Positions 8,301 to 15,909 of a stretch of 46,731 bases of DNA are shown here, piece by piece (position 1 is the first letter of the stretch; each line of letters begins with the position of its first letter). Origin of the DNA: an uncultured Bacteroidales bacterium (GTDB taxonomy: Bacteria; Bacteroidota; Bacteroidia; Bacteroidales; P3); contig ONJY01000015.1 in the NCBI GenBank assembly GCA_900318275.1, positions 1-46,731 of the forward strand, in the 5' to 3' direction. The notes under the pieces are model-generated. The model was not told the origin of the DNA. It ran no database searches and was given only the letters and a program-made list of their open reading frames with translations. The position numbers and the translations under genes are program-made.

Positions 8301-10433
8301 GACATCGTCAACATAGGTGTAGTTAGTACTTGCAGAGTCGACCATAATTGTGACATACGAGCCAGTGCCTGCATAAGCAGTCAACGGTACTTCAAAGTAC
8401 TCCCATGTGCTGGTGGTGCTGACCTGCATCGAGGCAATAGGCACAAAGGTGCTGTAGTCCTCGGGGTCGGTCATCACACCCACCTTCAGGCGGCCATAGC
8501 TGGCCGAAGACTTATAGGCATAAAAGGCAACCATCAAGGTATTGGCATCCACGCTGGCATCGAGTACGGGCAGCGTAGCCCATGACTTGACCGTGCTGGT
8601 ATTATACATATATAAGCTATAGGTACCACTACGTTTGTAAGAAGTACTTGGGTTGGGGTAACGAGAGGTTCCTCCCTGATAGTTTCGACCCCAGCATCCA
8701 TTCATTTGAGCAGTTGAACCTGTACCAGTGGCGTCCTCAAAACCATAGGTGTATGGAAGGTCATTGGCAGTGAGGCCCTCACAGGGGGTATGTATGGTGG
8801 CATAAACCGGCGTGGTGAGGGTACCATTGGGGCAAATTGCCGAGACGGCCACTGTATAATTGGAATTGGGCTCCAAGTCGGCAAAGGTATGAGTCAGACC
8901 GGTGAGGGTGAAACTGAAGGTGCTGTCGCCCGTAACTTCGACCATGTAGGTACCTACACTGGTGGGGTCATTAACGGTGAGAGTAGCACCAACGGTGTTG
9001 ACCTCAGAGATGATGGCGGCAACAGGACGCTGGCACTGCGGTGTTACCATGAGGGTGACATCGTCAATATAGGTAACGTTTGCAGCGGTTGTATCGGTCA
9101 TTATGGCTACATATTTGCCACTTCCGGTATATTCGTCGAAGGGGAACTCAAAGTATTCCCAACTGCTGGTGGCACTTACCTGAAGGCTTGCAACTTGAGT
9201 AAATGTAGTAACATCCTCAGGATTTGTCATCACACCCACTTTCACGCGACCACCGGCGGCAGCCGTCTTGTAGGCCCAGAAGCCCAGCGAGAGAGTGCTG
9301 ACATCCACATCATCATCAAGGACGGGCAATGTGGCCCACACCTTGAGAATGGTTGACGAGTTAGTAAAATACAAAGCATAGCTACCAGAGTGTTTTTGTG
9401 TACTGCTGGGGTAGGGATAGTTGGTGGAACCTCCCTGGTAGTGACGACCCCAGCACTGGTCAAACGCGTAGGTTGAACCGCTACCGGTAGCGTCCTCAAC
9501 CCCATAGCTGTAGGGCAGGTCATCCTCTGTGAGGGCTGCGCATGCTGTGCGACCGCTGATAAAGCGCCTGTTGGACACATCACCGGCTCCACAGTCGGTT
9601 TCGACGGCGAAAGTATATACAGTGTTGCCATCAAGGTTAGTGACCGTGTAGGTAGTGTCGTTGATACCGCTCTGCAGCACAGTGGTGTCGGTAGCAGTGA
9701 CGGCATAGACAGTGTAGGTGGCAACAGAGTTATTGGTATCCACCCAATTAAGGGTCAAGCTTGCATCGGTGATTTCACCAATGGTGAGGTTCTTGACACC
9801 ATAGCAGCTGACATTACCGGCAGAAATCTCAATCTGGATGTTGTTGCGGTACTGGTAGCGGGTCTTGGTTCCGCTATAGTTGGTCAGATCGGTAAGAGAC
9901 GGCGTATAGGTGTCGCTGTAATAGGCCATGCCGAGATAAGAAGTGGTAGCAGTGGTGCGCCACTTGAAAGCACTGCCGGGAAAGCCACTTGTTTGGTCAT
10001 AGAAGCATATCAGCAGGTTGCCACTATCATCATACTCGAACGGTGTGTTGAGGTTGATGGTGACCCAACCGGCAGCCGGTGCCGATAAGGTACCTGACCA
10101 GACGAGATCACTGCTCGAGACCGGCACCAAGTCTGTAGTGCTTGTAAACTCATTCTTGTTAACGTTTTTCATGTACAGCTGAACACCACTCATAGAGAAA
10201 GCAGCAGTGTTGGTGTACTCAAACGAAATGGACATGATGGTACCGGACATCCCAATTTCAGCAGAAGTGAAAATCTGCTGCGTCAACGAATAGTTGAAAT
10301 ACATGTTGACCGGCAAGGAATACTGCGTTGTTGTAGACGCAGCATCACCAATCGTCACAGTTTCCTGTGCCCGCGATGCCCACGGCACAACAAGCGCCGC
10401 AAGGAGCATCAGAATTGATAATCGTTTTTTCAT
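2310..10433 (-). CDS. Giant T9SS-secreted modular adhesin-like protein (2707 aa)
   Basis: Secreted protein with a signal peptide (residues 1-22, ending SRAQ). A unique beta-sandwich follows (about 23-207) that resembles the N-terminus of the 1965-aa paralogue. Then come eight alternations of an FN3-like domain with a jelly-roll module of the choice-of-anchor J/MAM-like (cleaved adhesin) type. The jelly-rolls start near residues 304, 553, 806, 1075, 1320, 1580, 1844 and 2109. Most begin 'LP(Y/W)xxxFxxxxx' plus a CW, and many end 'YIDDVTLMVxPxC'. Three further FN3 domains (2281-2540), one InlB-B-like repeat (GYHFVEWQDGNTDNPRTITV, about 2555-2625) and a type-A T9SS sorting domain (SLFPNPATSTVTV to RKLVVK) finish it. 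No catalytic domain is visible, so it is probably a cell-surface binding or adhesive protein; the ligand is unknown. It is monocistronic, with its own promoter and terminator. Confidence 0.92.
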   Translation of the reverse strand: MKKRLSILMLLAALVVPWASRAQETVTIGDAASTTTQYSLPVNMYFNYSLTQQIFTSAEIGMSGTIMSISFEYTNTAAFSMSGVQLYMKNVNKNEFTSTTDLVPVSSSDLVWSGTLSAPAAGWVTINLNTPFEYDDSGNLLICFYDQTSGFPGSAFKWRTTATTSYLGMAYYSDTYTPSLTDLTNYSGTKTRYQYRNNIQIEISAGNVSCYGVKNLTIGEITDASLTLNWVDTNNSVATYTVYAVTATDTTVLQSGINDTTYTVTNLDGNTVYTFAVETDCGAGDVSNRRFISGRTACAALTEDDLPYSYGVEDATGSGSTYAFDQCWGRHYQGGSTNYPYPSSTQKHSGSYALYFTNSSTILKVWATLPVLDDDVDVSTLSLGFWAYKTAAAGGRVKVGVMTNPEDVTTFTQVASLQVSATSSWEYFEFPFDEYTGSGKYVAIMTDTTAANVTYIDDVTLMVTPQCQRPVAAIISEVNTVGATLTVNDPTSVGTYMVEVTGDSTFSFTLTGLTHTFADLEPNSNYTVAVSAICPNGTLTTPVYATIHTPCEGLTANDLPYTYGFEDATGTGSTAQMNGCWGRNYQGGTSRYPNPSTSYKRSGTYSLYMYNTSTVKSWATLPVLDASVDANTLMVAFYAYKSSASYGRLKVGVMTDPEDYSTFVPIASMQVSTTSTWEYFEVPLTAYAGTGSYVTIMVDSASTNYTYVDDVTLMVAPSCARIVSFSVSDPTPDGATVHIVDPTEENNYVIKVTLDTTLVMTYNATDTVFLMTGLNANTGYGIEVYSDCGDGTVTTSRTGNFRTACFAIDELPWTENFDSYDDLYTSTGSMIGGMVPCWEYIQDGSSYMTFVNQSSNYSRNYETGTNGYSLKFYPGVAGAKNFAIMPVFEESLENLELMFWTRPEGTSSSPGKFSVGYITDITDSTTFVALETYDYSEFNGAYQMKVINFPSGTPDSARIAFRHNATSSNWYWFLDDISVYMTPSCDRAQGITVENITTSSATVVIMDTNQLLNYIVTISDTAMVDSVAIADTATTFSNLSPNTQYTVSMMTDCGDGYTYPITYTFRTLCEGFPTDSLPWTENFNSYTGGTSASTTTRMDIPCWTVLNRYSSNNYPYFNNSTTYVSSGNCLYSMAAATAHPVIALPPFESAPSELMLTFTVRNATTGYGYEAGILVNPTDAESFVPIATCVPHTTGVWDTFSVTFAGYETGLIAFRNYGNGGSYLDNIVVDALPECVPPSSITFSDVTTTSATVTIADANETGHYWLYTSATDSVEVLGDTYTLNGLTSGTVYTVSVRTVCLNGNLTAATTGTFMTLLESSTVPYSTGFEDDQDTAWTLINDVHAWYRGTVASNGGTKGLYISNDGGATNAYTITTISISYAVRALEFTDTGVYNYSYDWKAYGESNYDYLRAWIAPAGTAFTAHLLPDGSSAPYNFREATPEGWIDLGGKNNLQSSWQTSSGEFNMSVAGTYYLVFMWANDGSGGTQPPAAIDNIEIALSTCPAPTALAVDSTSQNSITVHWTGNASAYSVMLDNIYGTTTDNFYTVTGLNPSTAYNVKVRALCDGDSSRAVSVSARTQCGPIALPAFFDPNDYATGSSNIPDCWARLNNGTSTTSYPYISSSSANAHTGTNVIYYYMTTTSGYPTQEIMALPEIDTLNFPMNTVEVSFWAKSSVANRHFVVGVVSNPSDITTFQPVDTIRLTTTSSLYNIELGSFTGYGAYVGLMAYKDTTTTFYVYVDDITLAVGSPCPRSRNLTASNATTTSVDLGWTDVVTGYTQWKVRYALDTVDTWTEITVNSNPYTLTGLTANTIYRFVVAPVCADGQTAFFSRDTLRFNTSQVPATLPYAYDFEAAAEWNNWQTGSNNAVNWYRGIVANGDTTNTMYLSADNGATNSWTRNVITNVAAYRDIDFGTDTHSYTLTFKYRGGGHLTSVSDGVAVLLVDPATVADIPNTYLGSPWGNIRWVHARKDSVWTEKTVQFDGVSGVKRLVFYHFNNAATTGYMDIPPAIDDIAVVMQVCDRPYDLTSTDVTPNSVSLHWEGDDTATYIVDYRLAGTTGGDLFDTVVGLSHTVTGLAANTSYSFWVKKRCDDTTYSNWTSNITVRTLCGYESVPFLEDFESYAGSTYSTAGILPDCWESYTNGTSDVYYPHITGSGSYWYPHSGSKSLTMTSGNTATYGTTKVVALPPFDTPLNQLAVSFWYKMESASNGTLTVGYVTDLNNLDGSFVAVKTITGTTTLTQDTVTFDSVQAATAQIAFRWFRDGLYYSVGIDDIAVWSTNPVPTCSHPENVVASGITYNSATLSWTGDADGYEVAIMAGEWVEPNTGTAVANTSISYNNLIPGTPYNFGVRAVCGDALVSDWEVISFVTDVLPCYVPTNLAVSNVTYNSALATFTPGEGQTEWALHLMGQGVDRYDTINTNSVTITGLVHGNAYQVAVRAICNDTMSAWSDTANFSTLSCDIPQNVTVTEVTGTTARVSWTATGAASYIVSYGYQGSSQNEGTQITVSTNSVVLTGLETETSYDVYVRSLCADGIMSVWSTAANFVTTAGSGPEPTYYTITVLSNNNDWGTVSGGGSFLENTTTTISATPNQGYHFVEWQDGNTDNPRTITVTADMTYTATFAEGVGIDQVSLDEVSLFPNPATSTVTVRANGMEQVSIIDLNGRTVMTQRVNTETATFDLSTLAKGTYFVRIVGEQASAVRKLVVK

Positions 10434-10503
10434 GATGTTAGATATTTTGGTTTAACTTGATTTTCAGTGTCTAATTGCAAAACCTCTTTTCAAAAGGCAC
10501 CCA

Positions 10504-10534
10504 CAAACTTACAGATACGATTTGAAAAAAGCAA
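10504..10534 (-). promoter_or_regulatory. Promoter of the 2707-aa surface protein gene
   Basis: On the minus strand TTG (10534-10532), 20 nt, then TAAGTTTG (10511-10504). This leaves a leader of about 65 nt before the ATG. The start context AACATCATG is shared by three of the other giant genes. Confidence 0.7.
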
Positions 10535-10618
10535 GTGTTTTTTTCACTTTTAACATTTTTTTTATCGCAGCGCAAAGCGGCATTATGTTAATTTTGGTTA
10601 CATTCGGCACCTTTCCGG

Positions 10619-10717
10619 TACGGAGCCCCTACGGCATTTCTACGGTATTTCTACGCTTTTTAATGAAGAACTGCCATAGAACGACCGTAGAAACGGCGTC
10701 GGGGAACCGTAGGAGAG
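10619..10717. repeat. 11-bp-period inverted tandem array (TACGGTATTTC / CCGTAGAAACG)
   Basis: Nine 11-mers in strict phase: TACGGAGCCCC, TACGGCATTTC, TACGGTATTTC, TACGCTTTTTA, ATGAAGAACTG, CCATAGAACGA, CCGTAGAAACG, GCGTCGGGGAA, CCGTAGGAGAG. Left-half TTTCTACGG pairs with right-half CCGTAGAAA. The first 20 bp recur exactly, in reverse complement, at 35775-35794 and nearly so at 42655. The array lies about 85 bp upstream of the -33 element of the 2707-aa gene. Confidence 0.88.
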
Positions 10718-10723
10718 GGCAAG

Positions 10724-10748
10724 AAAAAACCGCCTCGTCCCGAGGCGG
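10724..10748 (-). terminator. Intrinsic terminator of the sugar MFS transporter gene
   Basis: Perfect 8-bp stem (CCGCCTCG 10730-10737 with CGAGGCGG 10741-10748) followed on the minus strand by six T. An alternative pairing to GAGGCGG at 10752-10758 exists. Confidence 0.85.
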
Positions 10749-10778
10749 GATGAGGCGGCTGTGGCTTCAGGGCGATGG

Positions 10779-12080
10779 TTACTCGCTCTTGACGCCGCGG
10801 CCGGCGGGTTTGGAGCCGGCGAGGGCGTAGAAGAGGATGTAGGCGAAGCCTGCGACGACAATCCAGTAGGAGGGCTGGTAGCCCGCCGGGCCCACGATGT
10901 CGACCACGGCGTTCATGGCCAGGGGCAGTATGCCGCCGCCGCAGACGAGGGCCATGAAGAGGCCCGAGGCGCGCTCGGTGTTGCTGCCGAGGCCTTCGAC
11001 AGCGAGGTTGAAGATGCCGCCCCACATGACGGAGGTGCAGAGGCCCACGCAGACGAGGAGCGCGGCGCTGAGGGGTATGAGGTTGAAGCCGAAGCCCTGG
11101 GCTCCGTTGAAGCCAAGGAAGTGCACCTGGACGCTGGCGGGGATGAAGATGGCCAGCAGCACGAGGGCCACGGCGGCCGTGGCGGCGACGGCGAGCATGC
11201 GGCGTGCCGAGACTTTGGCGCCCACGACGCCGCCTATGAGGCGGCCGACGAGCATCAGCAGCCAGTAGAAGCCGGTGACCGAGGCGGCGATGTCGTCGTC
11301 GTCAAGGGTGTCGGAGAGGATGTCGAGCTCGGGGTTCTGCAGCCACTTGTTGAGGATGTTGGGGGTGCCCACCTCTACGCCGACGTAGATGAAGATGGCT
11401 ATGGCGCCGAGCACGAAGTGGCGGTAGCCGAAGAGGTCGCGGAAGGAGCCCGCGGCGGCCTTGCCGGCGCCGCTGTCGCCGCTCTCGGGGATGCGGGTGA
11501 AGAGGATGACGACGAAGGCCAGGGCGAAGATGGCCATGGCAGTGTACATCAGGGGGAAGGTGTCGGAGATGCGGGCGTCGACGATGGAGGGTATGAGGAG
11601 GCCCGTGATGACGATGACAGCGGTGCCGCAGAGTGAGTTGAAAGTACCGCCGAACTGGATGAGCTGGTTGCCGCGATTGCCGCCGCCGCCGAGGCGGTTG
11701 AGCATGGGGTTGACGACGGTGTTGAGGAGGCACATGGAGAAACCTGCCACGAGGGCTCCGAGGAGGTAGACGCCGAAGCTGCCCACGAGGCCAGAGAGGA
11801 GCTGCACGCCGACACCGGCGAAGCCGACGGCGACGGCAATGAGGGCCGTGGTCTTGTAGCCGCGGCGCTGCAGCAGGTTGCCCGCGGGGATGCCCATGAG
11901 GGCGTAGGCTATGAAGTTGGCGAAGACGCCGAGGGTACCCTGCCAGTTGGGGATGGTGAACTGGCTCTTCAGTATGTCGCCCATGGGCGAGGCCAGGTTG
12001 GTGACGAAGGAGATCATGCCGAAGAGCAGGATCATCACTACGATGGGGATGACGTTAGTCTTTTGGGTCTTGGTTTCCAT
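10779..12080 (-). CDS. Sugar:proton symporter, FHS (FucP/GluP) family of MFS
   Basis: A 433-aa inner-membrane transporter with about 12 hydrophobic segments. It matches the fucose/glucose/galactose:H+ symporter family: N-terminal FGMISFVTNLASPMGDILKSQF, the loop-2/3 motif GIPAGNLLQRRGYKTTALI, NPMLNRLGGGGNRGNQLIQFGG in the fourth/fifth helix region, an amphipathic central loop (RIPESGDSGAGKAAAG), then FIYVGVEVGTPN opening the second half and WGGIFNLAVEGLGSNTERASGLF near the end. Which sugar it carries is not decidable. It follows atpG by 65 nt but is separated from it by a strong terminator, so it probably has its own promoter, which I could not identify. Confidence 0.88.
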   Translation of the reverse strand: METKTQKTNVIPIVVMILLFGMISFVTNLASPMGDILKSQFTIPNWQGTLGVFANFIAYALMGIPAGNLLQRRGYKTTALIAVAVGFAGVGVQLLSGLVGSFGVYLLGALVAGFSMCLLNTVVNPMLNRLGGGGNRGNQLIQFGGTFNSLCGTAVIVITGLLIPSIVDARISDTFPLMYTAMAIFALAFVVILFTRIPESGDSGAGKAAAGSFRDLFGYRHFVLGAIAIFIYVGVEVGTPNILNKWLQNPELDILSDTLDDDDIAASVTGFYWLLMLVGRLIGGVVGAKVSARRMLAVAATAAVALVLLAIFIPASVQVHFLGFNGAQGFGFNLIPLSAALLVCVGLCTSVMWGGIFNLAVEGLGSNTERASGLFMALVCGGGILPLAMNAVVDIVGPAGYQPSYWIVVAGFAYILFYALAGSKPAGRGVKSE

Positions 12081-12095
12081 AATGGTTTGATGGAT

Positions 12096-12131
12096 AAAAA
12101 AAAAGCAGACACCCGCGCTGCAGGTGCCTGC
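12096..12131 (-). terminator. Intrinsic terminator at the end of the atp operon
   Basis: Nine-bp stem with one G-U pair (GCAGACACC 12105-12113 with GGTGCCTGC 12123-12131), followed on the minus strand by nine T. It ends transcription after atpG. Confidence 0.9.
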
Positions 12132-12145
12132 CTGTGTGTTTGACG

Positions 12146-13018
12146 TTAACCTTTCAGGGCTTCCGAGCCGCTGACGATTTCTATAATCTCGTTGGTGATG
12201 GAGGCCTGACGGGCCTTGTTGTAGCTGAGGCGGAGTTCCTTGAGGAGCTCTATGGCGTTGTCGGTGGCCTTCTGCATGGCCGTCATGCGGGCGCCGTGCT
12301 CGGCAGCCAGCGAGTCGAGGATCATGCGGTAGAAGGTGCTGCGCAGCGTGAGGGGTATCATCTCGCGCAGTATCTCTTCCTTGGAGGGCTCGTAGATGTA
12401 ATCGTTGTTGGTCTTACGTTCGCCGCTCTGCGTTCTGCGCACTCCATTCACGGGCAGCCACTGCTCGCAGACGAGGTCCTGGGAGATGGAGTTGCGGAAC
12501 TGGTTGTACACCACCTCGACACGGTCGATGTTCTTGTCCACGAAGTCGGCCATCATGGTGTCGGCCAAGGTGGCTATGGCATCGAACGAGGGGCTGTCGA
12601 GCAGTTCGTCGTAGGAGGCGACCTTGAGGTCCTTCTGGCGGACGAGCATCTCGGAGGCCTTGCGGCCAATGCACACGAGGCGCAGGGCGGCGCCCTCGGC
12701 GCGCCAGTGGGCTATGCGCTGGTTGGCGAGCTTGAGGACGTTGCTGTTGAAAGCGCCGCAGAGGCCTTTGTTGGAGGTGACGACCACCAGGACGACGTTC
12801 TGCGCGGGACGCACAGCGTGGTAAGGGGTGGCCACACCGTCGCCGGTGTCGATGTCGGCGATGATGTCGTTAAGCTGTGCTGCGTAGGGACGCATGCCTA
12901 TGACAGCGTTCTGTGCACGGCGGAACTTGGCGGCAGAGACCATCTTCATGGCTGAGGTGATCTGCTGCGTGGAGCTCACCGAGGCGATGCGCGTGCGTAC
13001 TTCTTTAAGGTTAGCCAT
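12146..13018 (-). CDS. atpG: ATP synthase subunit gamma
   Basis: A 290-aa central rotor shaft of F1. The N-terminal helix shows MANLKEVRTRIASVSSTQQITSAMKMVSAAKFRRAQ. The Rossmann-like body has VVVTSNKGLCGAFNSNV, and the C-terminal helix has EHGARMTAMQKATDNA...LSYNKARQASITNEIIEIVSG, all family hallmarks. It is the last gene of the local atp cluster, 154 nt behind atpA; that spacer holds heptamer repeats. A variable loop before DYIYEPSKEEIL contains the odd sequence VRRTQSGERKTNN, whose DNA is itself built of degenerate 7-mers (see separate entry). Confidence 0.97.
   Translation of the reverse strand: MANLKEVRTRIASVSSTQQITSAMKMVSAAKFRRAQNAVIGMRPYAAQLNDIIADIDTGDGVATPYHAVRPAQNVVLVVVTSNKGLCGAFNSNVLKLANQRIAHWRAEGAALRLVCIGRKASEMLVRQKDLKVASYDELLDSPSFDAIATLADTMMADFVDKNIDRVEVVYNQFRNSISQDLVCEQWLPVNGVRRTQSGERKTNNDYIYEPSKEEILREMIPLTLRSTFYRMILDSLAAEHGARMTAMQKATDNAIELLKELRLSYNKARQASITNEIIEIVSGSEALKG
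12412..12446. repeat. Degenerate 7-bp-period tandem array inside atpG
   Basis: Plus-strand units TCTTACG, TTCGCCG, CTCTGCG, TTCTGCG, CACTCCA. In the coding sense this reads as CGCAGAA, CGCAGAG, CGGCGAA, CGTAAGA. It encodes the variable surface loop before DYIYEPS. It is weaker than the aroE array and could be chance. Confidence 0.5.
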
Positions 13019-13033
13019 TCATGCAATGTTTAG

Positions 13034-13176
13034 TGGTTATGGGTTATTGGTTATAGAGAACTTGCTAAATTTATTGGTTATTGTGAACCGATTCAGTCAC
13101 CTGTATTTATTGCCTAAAACCTCCGACCTTTAATCTATAATCAACAAACCTATAACCCATAACCTATAACCTTTAC
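13034..13176. repeat. Paired, inverted 7-bp tandem arrays in the atpA-atpG spacer
   Basis: The left cluster (13034-13054) is TGGTTAT, GGGTTAT, TGGTTAT, with a further copy at 13076. The right cluster (13149-13176) is CCTATAA, CCCATAA, CCTATAA, CCTTTAC. The two clusters are inverted copies, so the 154-nt spacer can fold back on itself in the transcript. The last right-hand unit contains the atpA stop codon (13173-13175). Confidence 0.85.
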
Positions 13177-14750
13177 TTATATCGCTCTGCTGTGTCGAGA
13201 GCCAACTCCTTCATGGTGGCAAGGTCGCTGTCGACGAGCTTGCCGGCGCGGAGGTTGGCCAGTATGTCGGCGTGCTGTTGCTTCATGAGGAAGAGGAAAT
13301 CCTTCTCGAAGTCGCGTACCCTGTCGACGGCCACCTTCTGCAGCAGGCCGTTGGTGCCGCAGAAGATGATGGCCACCTGCTCTTCGACGGGCATGGGGCT
13401 GTACTGCGGCTGCTTGAGCACCTCGACGTTGCGTGCGCCTTTGTCGAGCACCGCCTTGGTGGCGGCGTCGAGGTCGGAGCCGAACTTGGAGAAAGCCTCC
13501 AGCTCGCGATACTGGGCCTGGTCCATCTTCAACGTGCCGGCGATCTTCTTCATGGACTTGATCTGCGCCTTGCCGCCGACGCGCGACACCGAAATGCCGA
13601 CGTTGATGGCGGGGCGTATGCCGCTGTTGAAGAGGTTGGTCTCAAGGAATATCTGGCCGTCGGTGATGGAGATGACGTTGGTGGGGATATAGGCCGACAC
13701 GTCGCCTGCCTGGGTCTCGATGATGGGCAGGGCGGTGAGGGAGCCACCACCTTTGACACGGCCCTTGAGGGATGCCGGCAGGTCGTTCATCTGGGCGGCA
13801 ATGGCGTCGTTCTGGATGATGCGTGCGGCACGCTCCAGGAGGCGGCTGTGGAGGTAGAAGACGTCGCCGGGGTAGGCCTCGCGTCCCGGTGGGCGACGGA
13901 GGAGCAGCGACACCTCGCGGTAGGCCACGGCCTGCTTGGAGAGGTCGTCGTAGATGACGAGGGCGTTGCGGCCCGTGTCGCGGAAGTATTCGCCGATGGC
14001 GGCACCGGCGAAGGGGGCGTAGAACTGCATGGCGGCAGGCGTGGAAGCCGTGGCGGCGACGATGATGGAATACTCAAGGGCGCCTTTCTCCTGCAGGTTC
14101 TTCACCAGGTTGGCCACGGTGCTGCCCTTCTGGCCGCAGGCCACATAGATGCAATAGACGGGGTCGCCGGCGTCGTAATTGTTGCGCTGGTTGATGATGG
14201 TGTCTATGGCTATGGCCGTCTTGCCGGTCTGGCGGTCGCCGATGATGAGCTCGCGCTGGCCGCGACCGATGGGGATCATGGAGTCGATGGCCTTGATGCC
14301 GGTCTGCAGGGGCTGCTCGACGGGCTGGCGGAAGATGACGCCGGGGGCCTTGCGCTCGAGGGGCATGTCGAAGAGCTCGCCTGCTATGGGGCCTTTACCG
14401 TCGATGGGCTGGCCTATGGTGTTGATGACACGACCCAGGAGTCCTTCGCCGACAGGGATGGAGGCTATGCGGCGCGTGCGCTTCACGGTGTCGCCTTCGT
14501 TGATGGTGCTCACCTCGCCGAGCATGACAACGCCGACGTTGTCTTCTTCGAGGTTCTGCACTATGCCCTGGTCGCCGTTGTCAAACTCGACGAGTTCGCC
14601 ACTCTGGGCGTTGCTGAGTCCGTAGACACGGGCGATGCCGTCGCCGACGGTGAGCACGGTGCCGACCTCTTCGAGCTTGGTGTCAATGCTGACATCGGCC
14701 AGTTGTTTCTTAAGGATTGCCGATACTTCGGCAGGTTTTATATCTGACAT
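13173..14750 (-). CDS. atpA: ATP synthase subunit alpha
   Basis: A 525-aa non-catalytic nucleotide-binding subunit of F1. The ATG at 14748-14750 gives the typical N-terminus [19 protein letters not shown]; an upstream ATG at 14795 would overlap atpH by 41 nt and add 15 atypical residues. The P-loop GDRQTGKT is at 171-178, [41 protein letters not shown] lies in the middle, and the arginine finger falls in [10 protein letters not shown]. Full length. It starts 4 nt after the atpH stop (TAA, 14755-14757). Confidence 0.98.
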   Translation of the reverse strand: MSDIKPAEVSAILKKQLADVSIDTKLEEVGTVLTVGDGIARVYGLSNAQSGELVEFDNGDQGIVQNLEEDNVGVVMLGEVSTINEGDTVKRTRRIASIPVGEGLLGRVINTIGQPIDGKGPIAGELFDMPLERKAPGVIFRQPVEQPLQTGIKAIDSMIPIGRGQRELIIGDRQTGKTAIAIDTIINQRNNYDAGDPVYCIYVACGQKGSTVANLVKNLQEKGALEYSIIVAATASTPAAMQFYAPFAGAAIGEYFRDTGRNALVIYDDLSKQAVAYREVSLLLRRPPGREAYPGDVFYLHSRLLERAARIIQNDAIAAQMNDLPASLKGRVKGGGSLTALPIIETQAGDVSAYIPTNVISITDGQIFLETNLFNSGIRPAINVGISVSRVGGKAQIKSMKKIAGTLKMDQAQYRELEAFSKFGSDLDAATKAVLDKGARNVEVLKQPQYSPMPVEEQVAIIFCGTNGLLQKVAVDRVRDFEKDFLFLMKQQHADILANLRAGKLVDSDLATMKELALDTAERYK

Positions 14751-14754
14751 AATG

Positions 14755-15312
14755 TTATAGTTTGCTTTCGTATTCGTTTTTGGCGAACTCCACACGCATG
14801 CGCCTTATCTTGGTGCGGATGCGGGCGTCGTACATCTTGCCGTCGAACTCGAGCTTGAAGCTGCCGAGCATCTTGGGGTCTGTGCGGTCGTGCAGCTCCA
14901 CGGTCTTGCCGGTGTAGGCCTCCACCATCTCGGTGACCATGCGGCGGGCTTTGTCGTCGATGGGCTGGTGGGTGACGAGGTCGCTGAGCACGATGCCCTT
15001 CTCGTCGCGGTACATCTTGAGGTATGAGTCGCTGATGCCGCGCAGGTATACCGAACGGTTCTTGCGGACGACGAAGAGGAGGAACGCCATGGTGGCCTCG
15101 CTGACGTGTTCGGCAAAGAGGTCGCGCACGATGGCCAGCTTCTTGTCCTGCTTGATGACGGGGTTGGCAAAGATGGTGGCCAGCTCATGGTTCTCGGCCA
15201 TCACGGAGCCCACAAGGCGCATGTCATCGGCCACAGGGTCGAGCATGTCGGTGTCGCGGGCCAGCAGCAGGAGAGCCTTGGCGTAGCTCGTATTAATCCT
15301 GTAGTTGTTCAT
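14755..15312 (-). CDS. atpH: ATP synthase subunit delta (OSCP)
   Basis: A 185-aa peripheral-stalk subunit that joins F1 alpha to the b dimer. The N-terminal helical domain starts [15 protein letters not shown], as is typical of the family. A conserved stretch around [19 protein letters not shown] follows, then the C-terminal motif [25 protein letters not shown] (family: 'GG..i.....v.D.Si...L'), with the second G replaced by S. The start is 1 nt after the atpF stop, so translation is likely coupled. Confidence 0.95.
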   Translation of the reverse strand: MNNYRINTSYAKALLLLARDTDMLDPVADDMRLVGSVMAENHELATIFANPVIKQDKKLAIVRDLFAEHVSEATMAFLLFVVRKNRSVYLRGISDSYLKMYRDEKGIVLSDLVTHQPIDDKARRMVTEMVEAYTGKTVELHDRTDPKMLGSFKLEFDGKMYDARIRTKIRRMRVEFAKNEYESKL

Positions 15313-15313
15313 A

Positions 15314-15814
15314 TCAGTTCAGGTGCATGAGCTCCAGCTCTTTCTGGATAAGGGCGTCGGCCTTGGGTTTGTCGCTGAGCTCGGCGCGGATGAGCTTCTC
15401 GGCTATCTCGATGCTGAGGTTGGCCATCTGGTTCTTGAGCTCGGTCATGGCTTTGAGCTTCTCGTAATTGATGTTCTCGCGGGCATTGTCGACGATGCGG
15501 TTGGCTTCGAGGGTGGCCTTGGCTCGTGCTTCCTCGACAATCTGGTCGCTGGCCATACGGGCGTTGCGCAGCATCTCGTCGCGTTCCATCTTGGCCTGGC
15601 GCAGAAGCTCCTCGTTATGGGCCACAAGGTGCTTCATCTCCTCACGGGCCTTGGCGGCCTCGTTGAGGGAGGCGGCGATGGCCTCCTCGCGCTTCTTCAG
15701 CGACTTGAGGATCATGGGCCAGCCCCACTTGATGAGTATGAATGCCAGTATGCCGAACGACAGAAACATCCATACAAAAACACCGATACCAGGGGAAATA
15801 AGGGGGTTATTCAT
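15314..15814 (-). CDS. atpF: ATP synthase subunit b
   Basis: A 166-aa subunit with one N-terminal membrane helix (GIGVFVWMFLSFGILAFILIKW, about residues 9-30) and a long charged amphipathic coiled coil (SLKKREEAIAASLNEAAKAREE and onward) that forms the peripheral stalk. Length and layout are normal for the family. It lies between atpE (95-nt gap holding a hairpin) and atpH (1-nt gap). Confidence 0.96.
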   Translation of the reverse strand: MNNPLISPGIGVFVWMFLSFGILAFILIKWGWPMILKSLKKREEAIAASLNEAAKAREEMKHLVAHNEELLRQAKMERDEMLRNARMASDQIVEEARAKATLEANRIVDNARENINYEKLKAMTELKNQMANLSIEIAEKLIRAELSDKPKADALIQKELELMHLN

Positions 15815-15870
15815 AAATCAGGGGTTATGAACTATGAGTTTGGTCTTTTAGGTACTGTTTCCTTTAAAAT

Positions 15871-15891
15871 GGGGCTGCCAATCGCAGCCCC
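15871..15891 (-). promoter_or_regulatory. Stem-loop in the atpE-atpF spacer
   Basis: Perfect 8-bp stem GGGGCTGC/GCAGCCCC with a 5-nt loop, followed on the minus strand by ATTTTAAAGG. The U tract is short, so partial termination, or a 3'-end stabiliser after RNA processing, fits better than full termination. Either would let atpE (c ring, 8-15 copies per enzyme) be expressed above atpF. Confidence 0.65.
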
Positions 15892-15909
15892 TGTTGTTCG
15901 TGTGTCGCC

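Noticed and set aside
14751-14795. Upstream ATG for atpA
   Set aside because: It would overlap atpH and add residues not seen in AtpA; the ATG at 14750 gives the canonical N-terminus.
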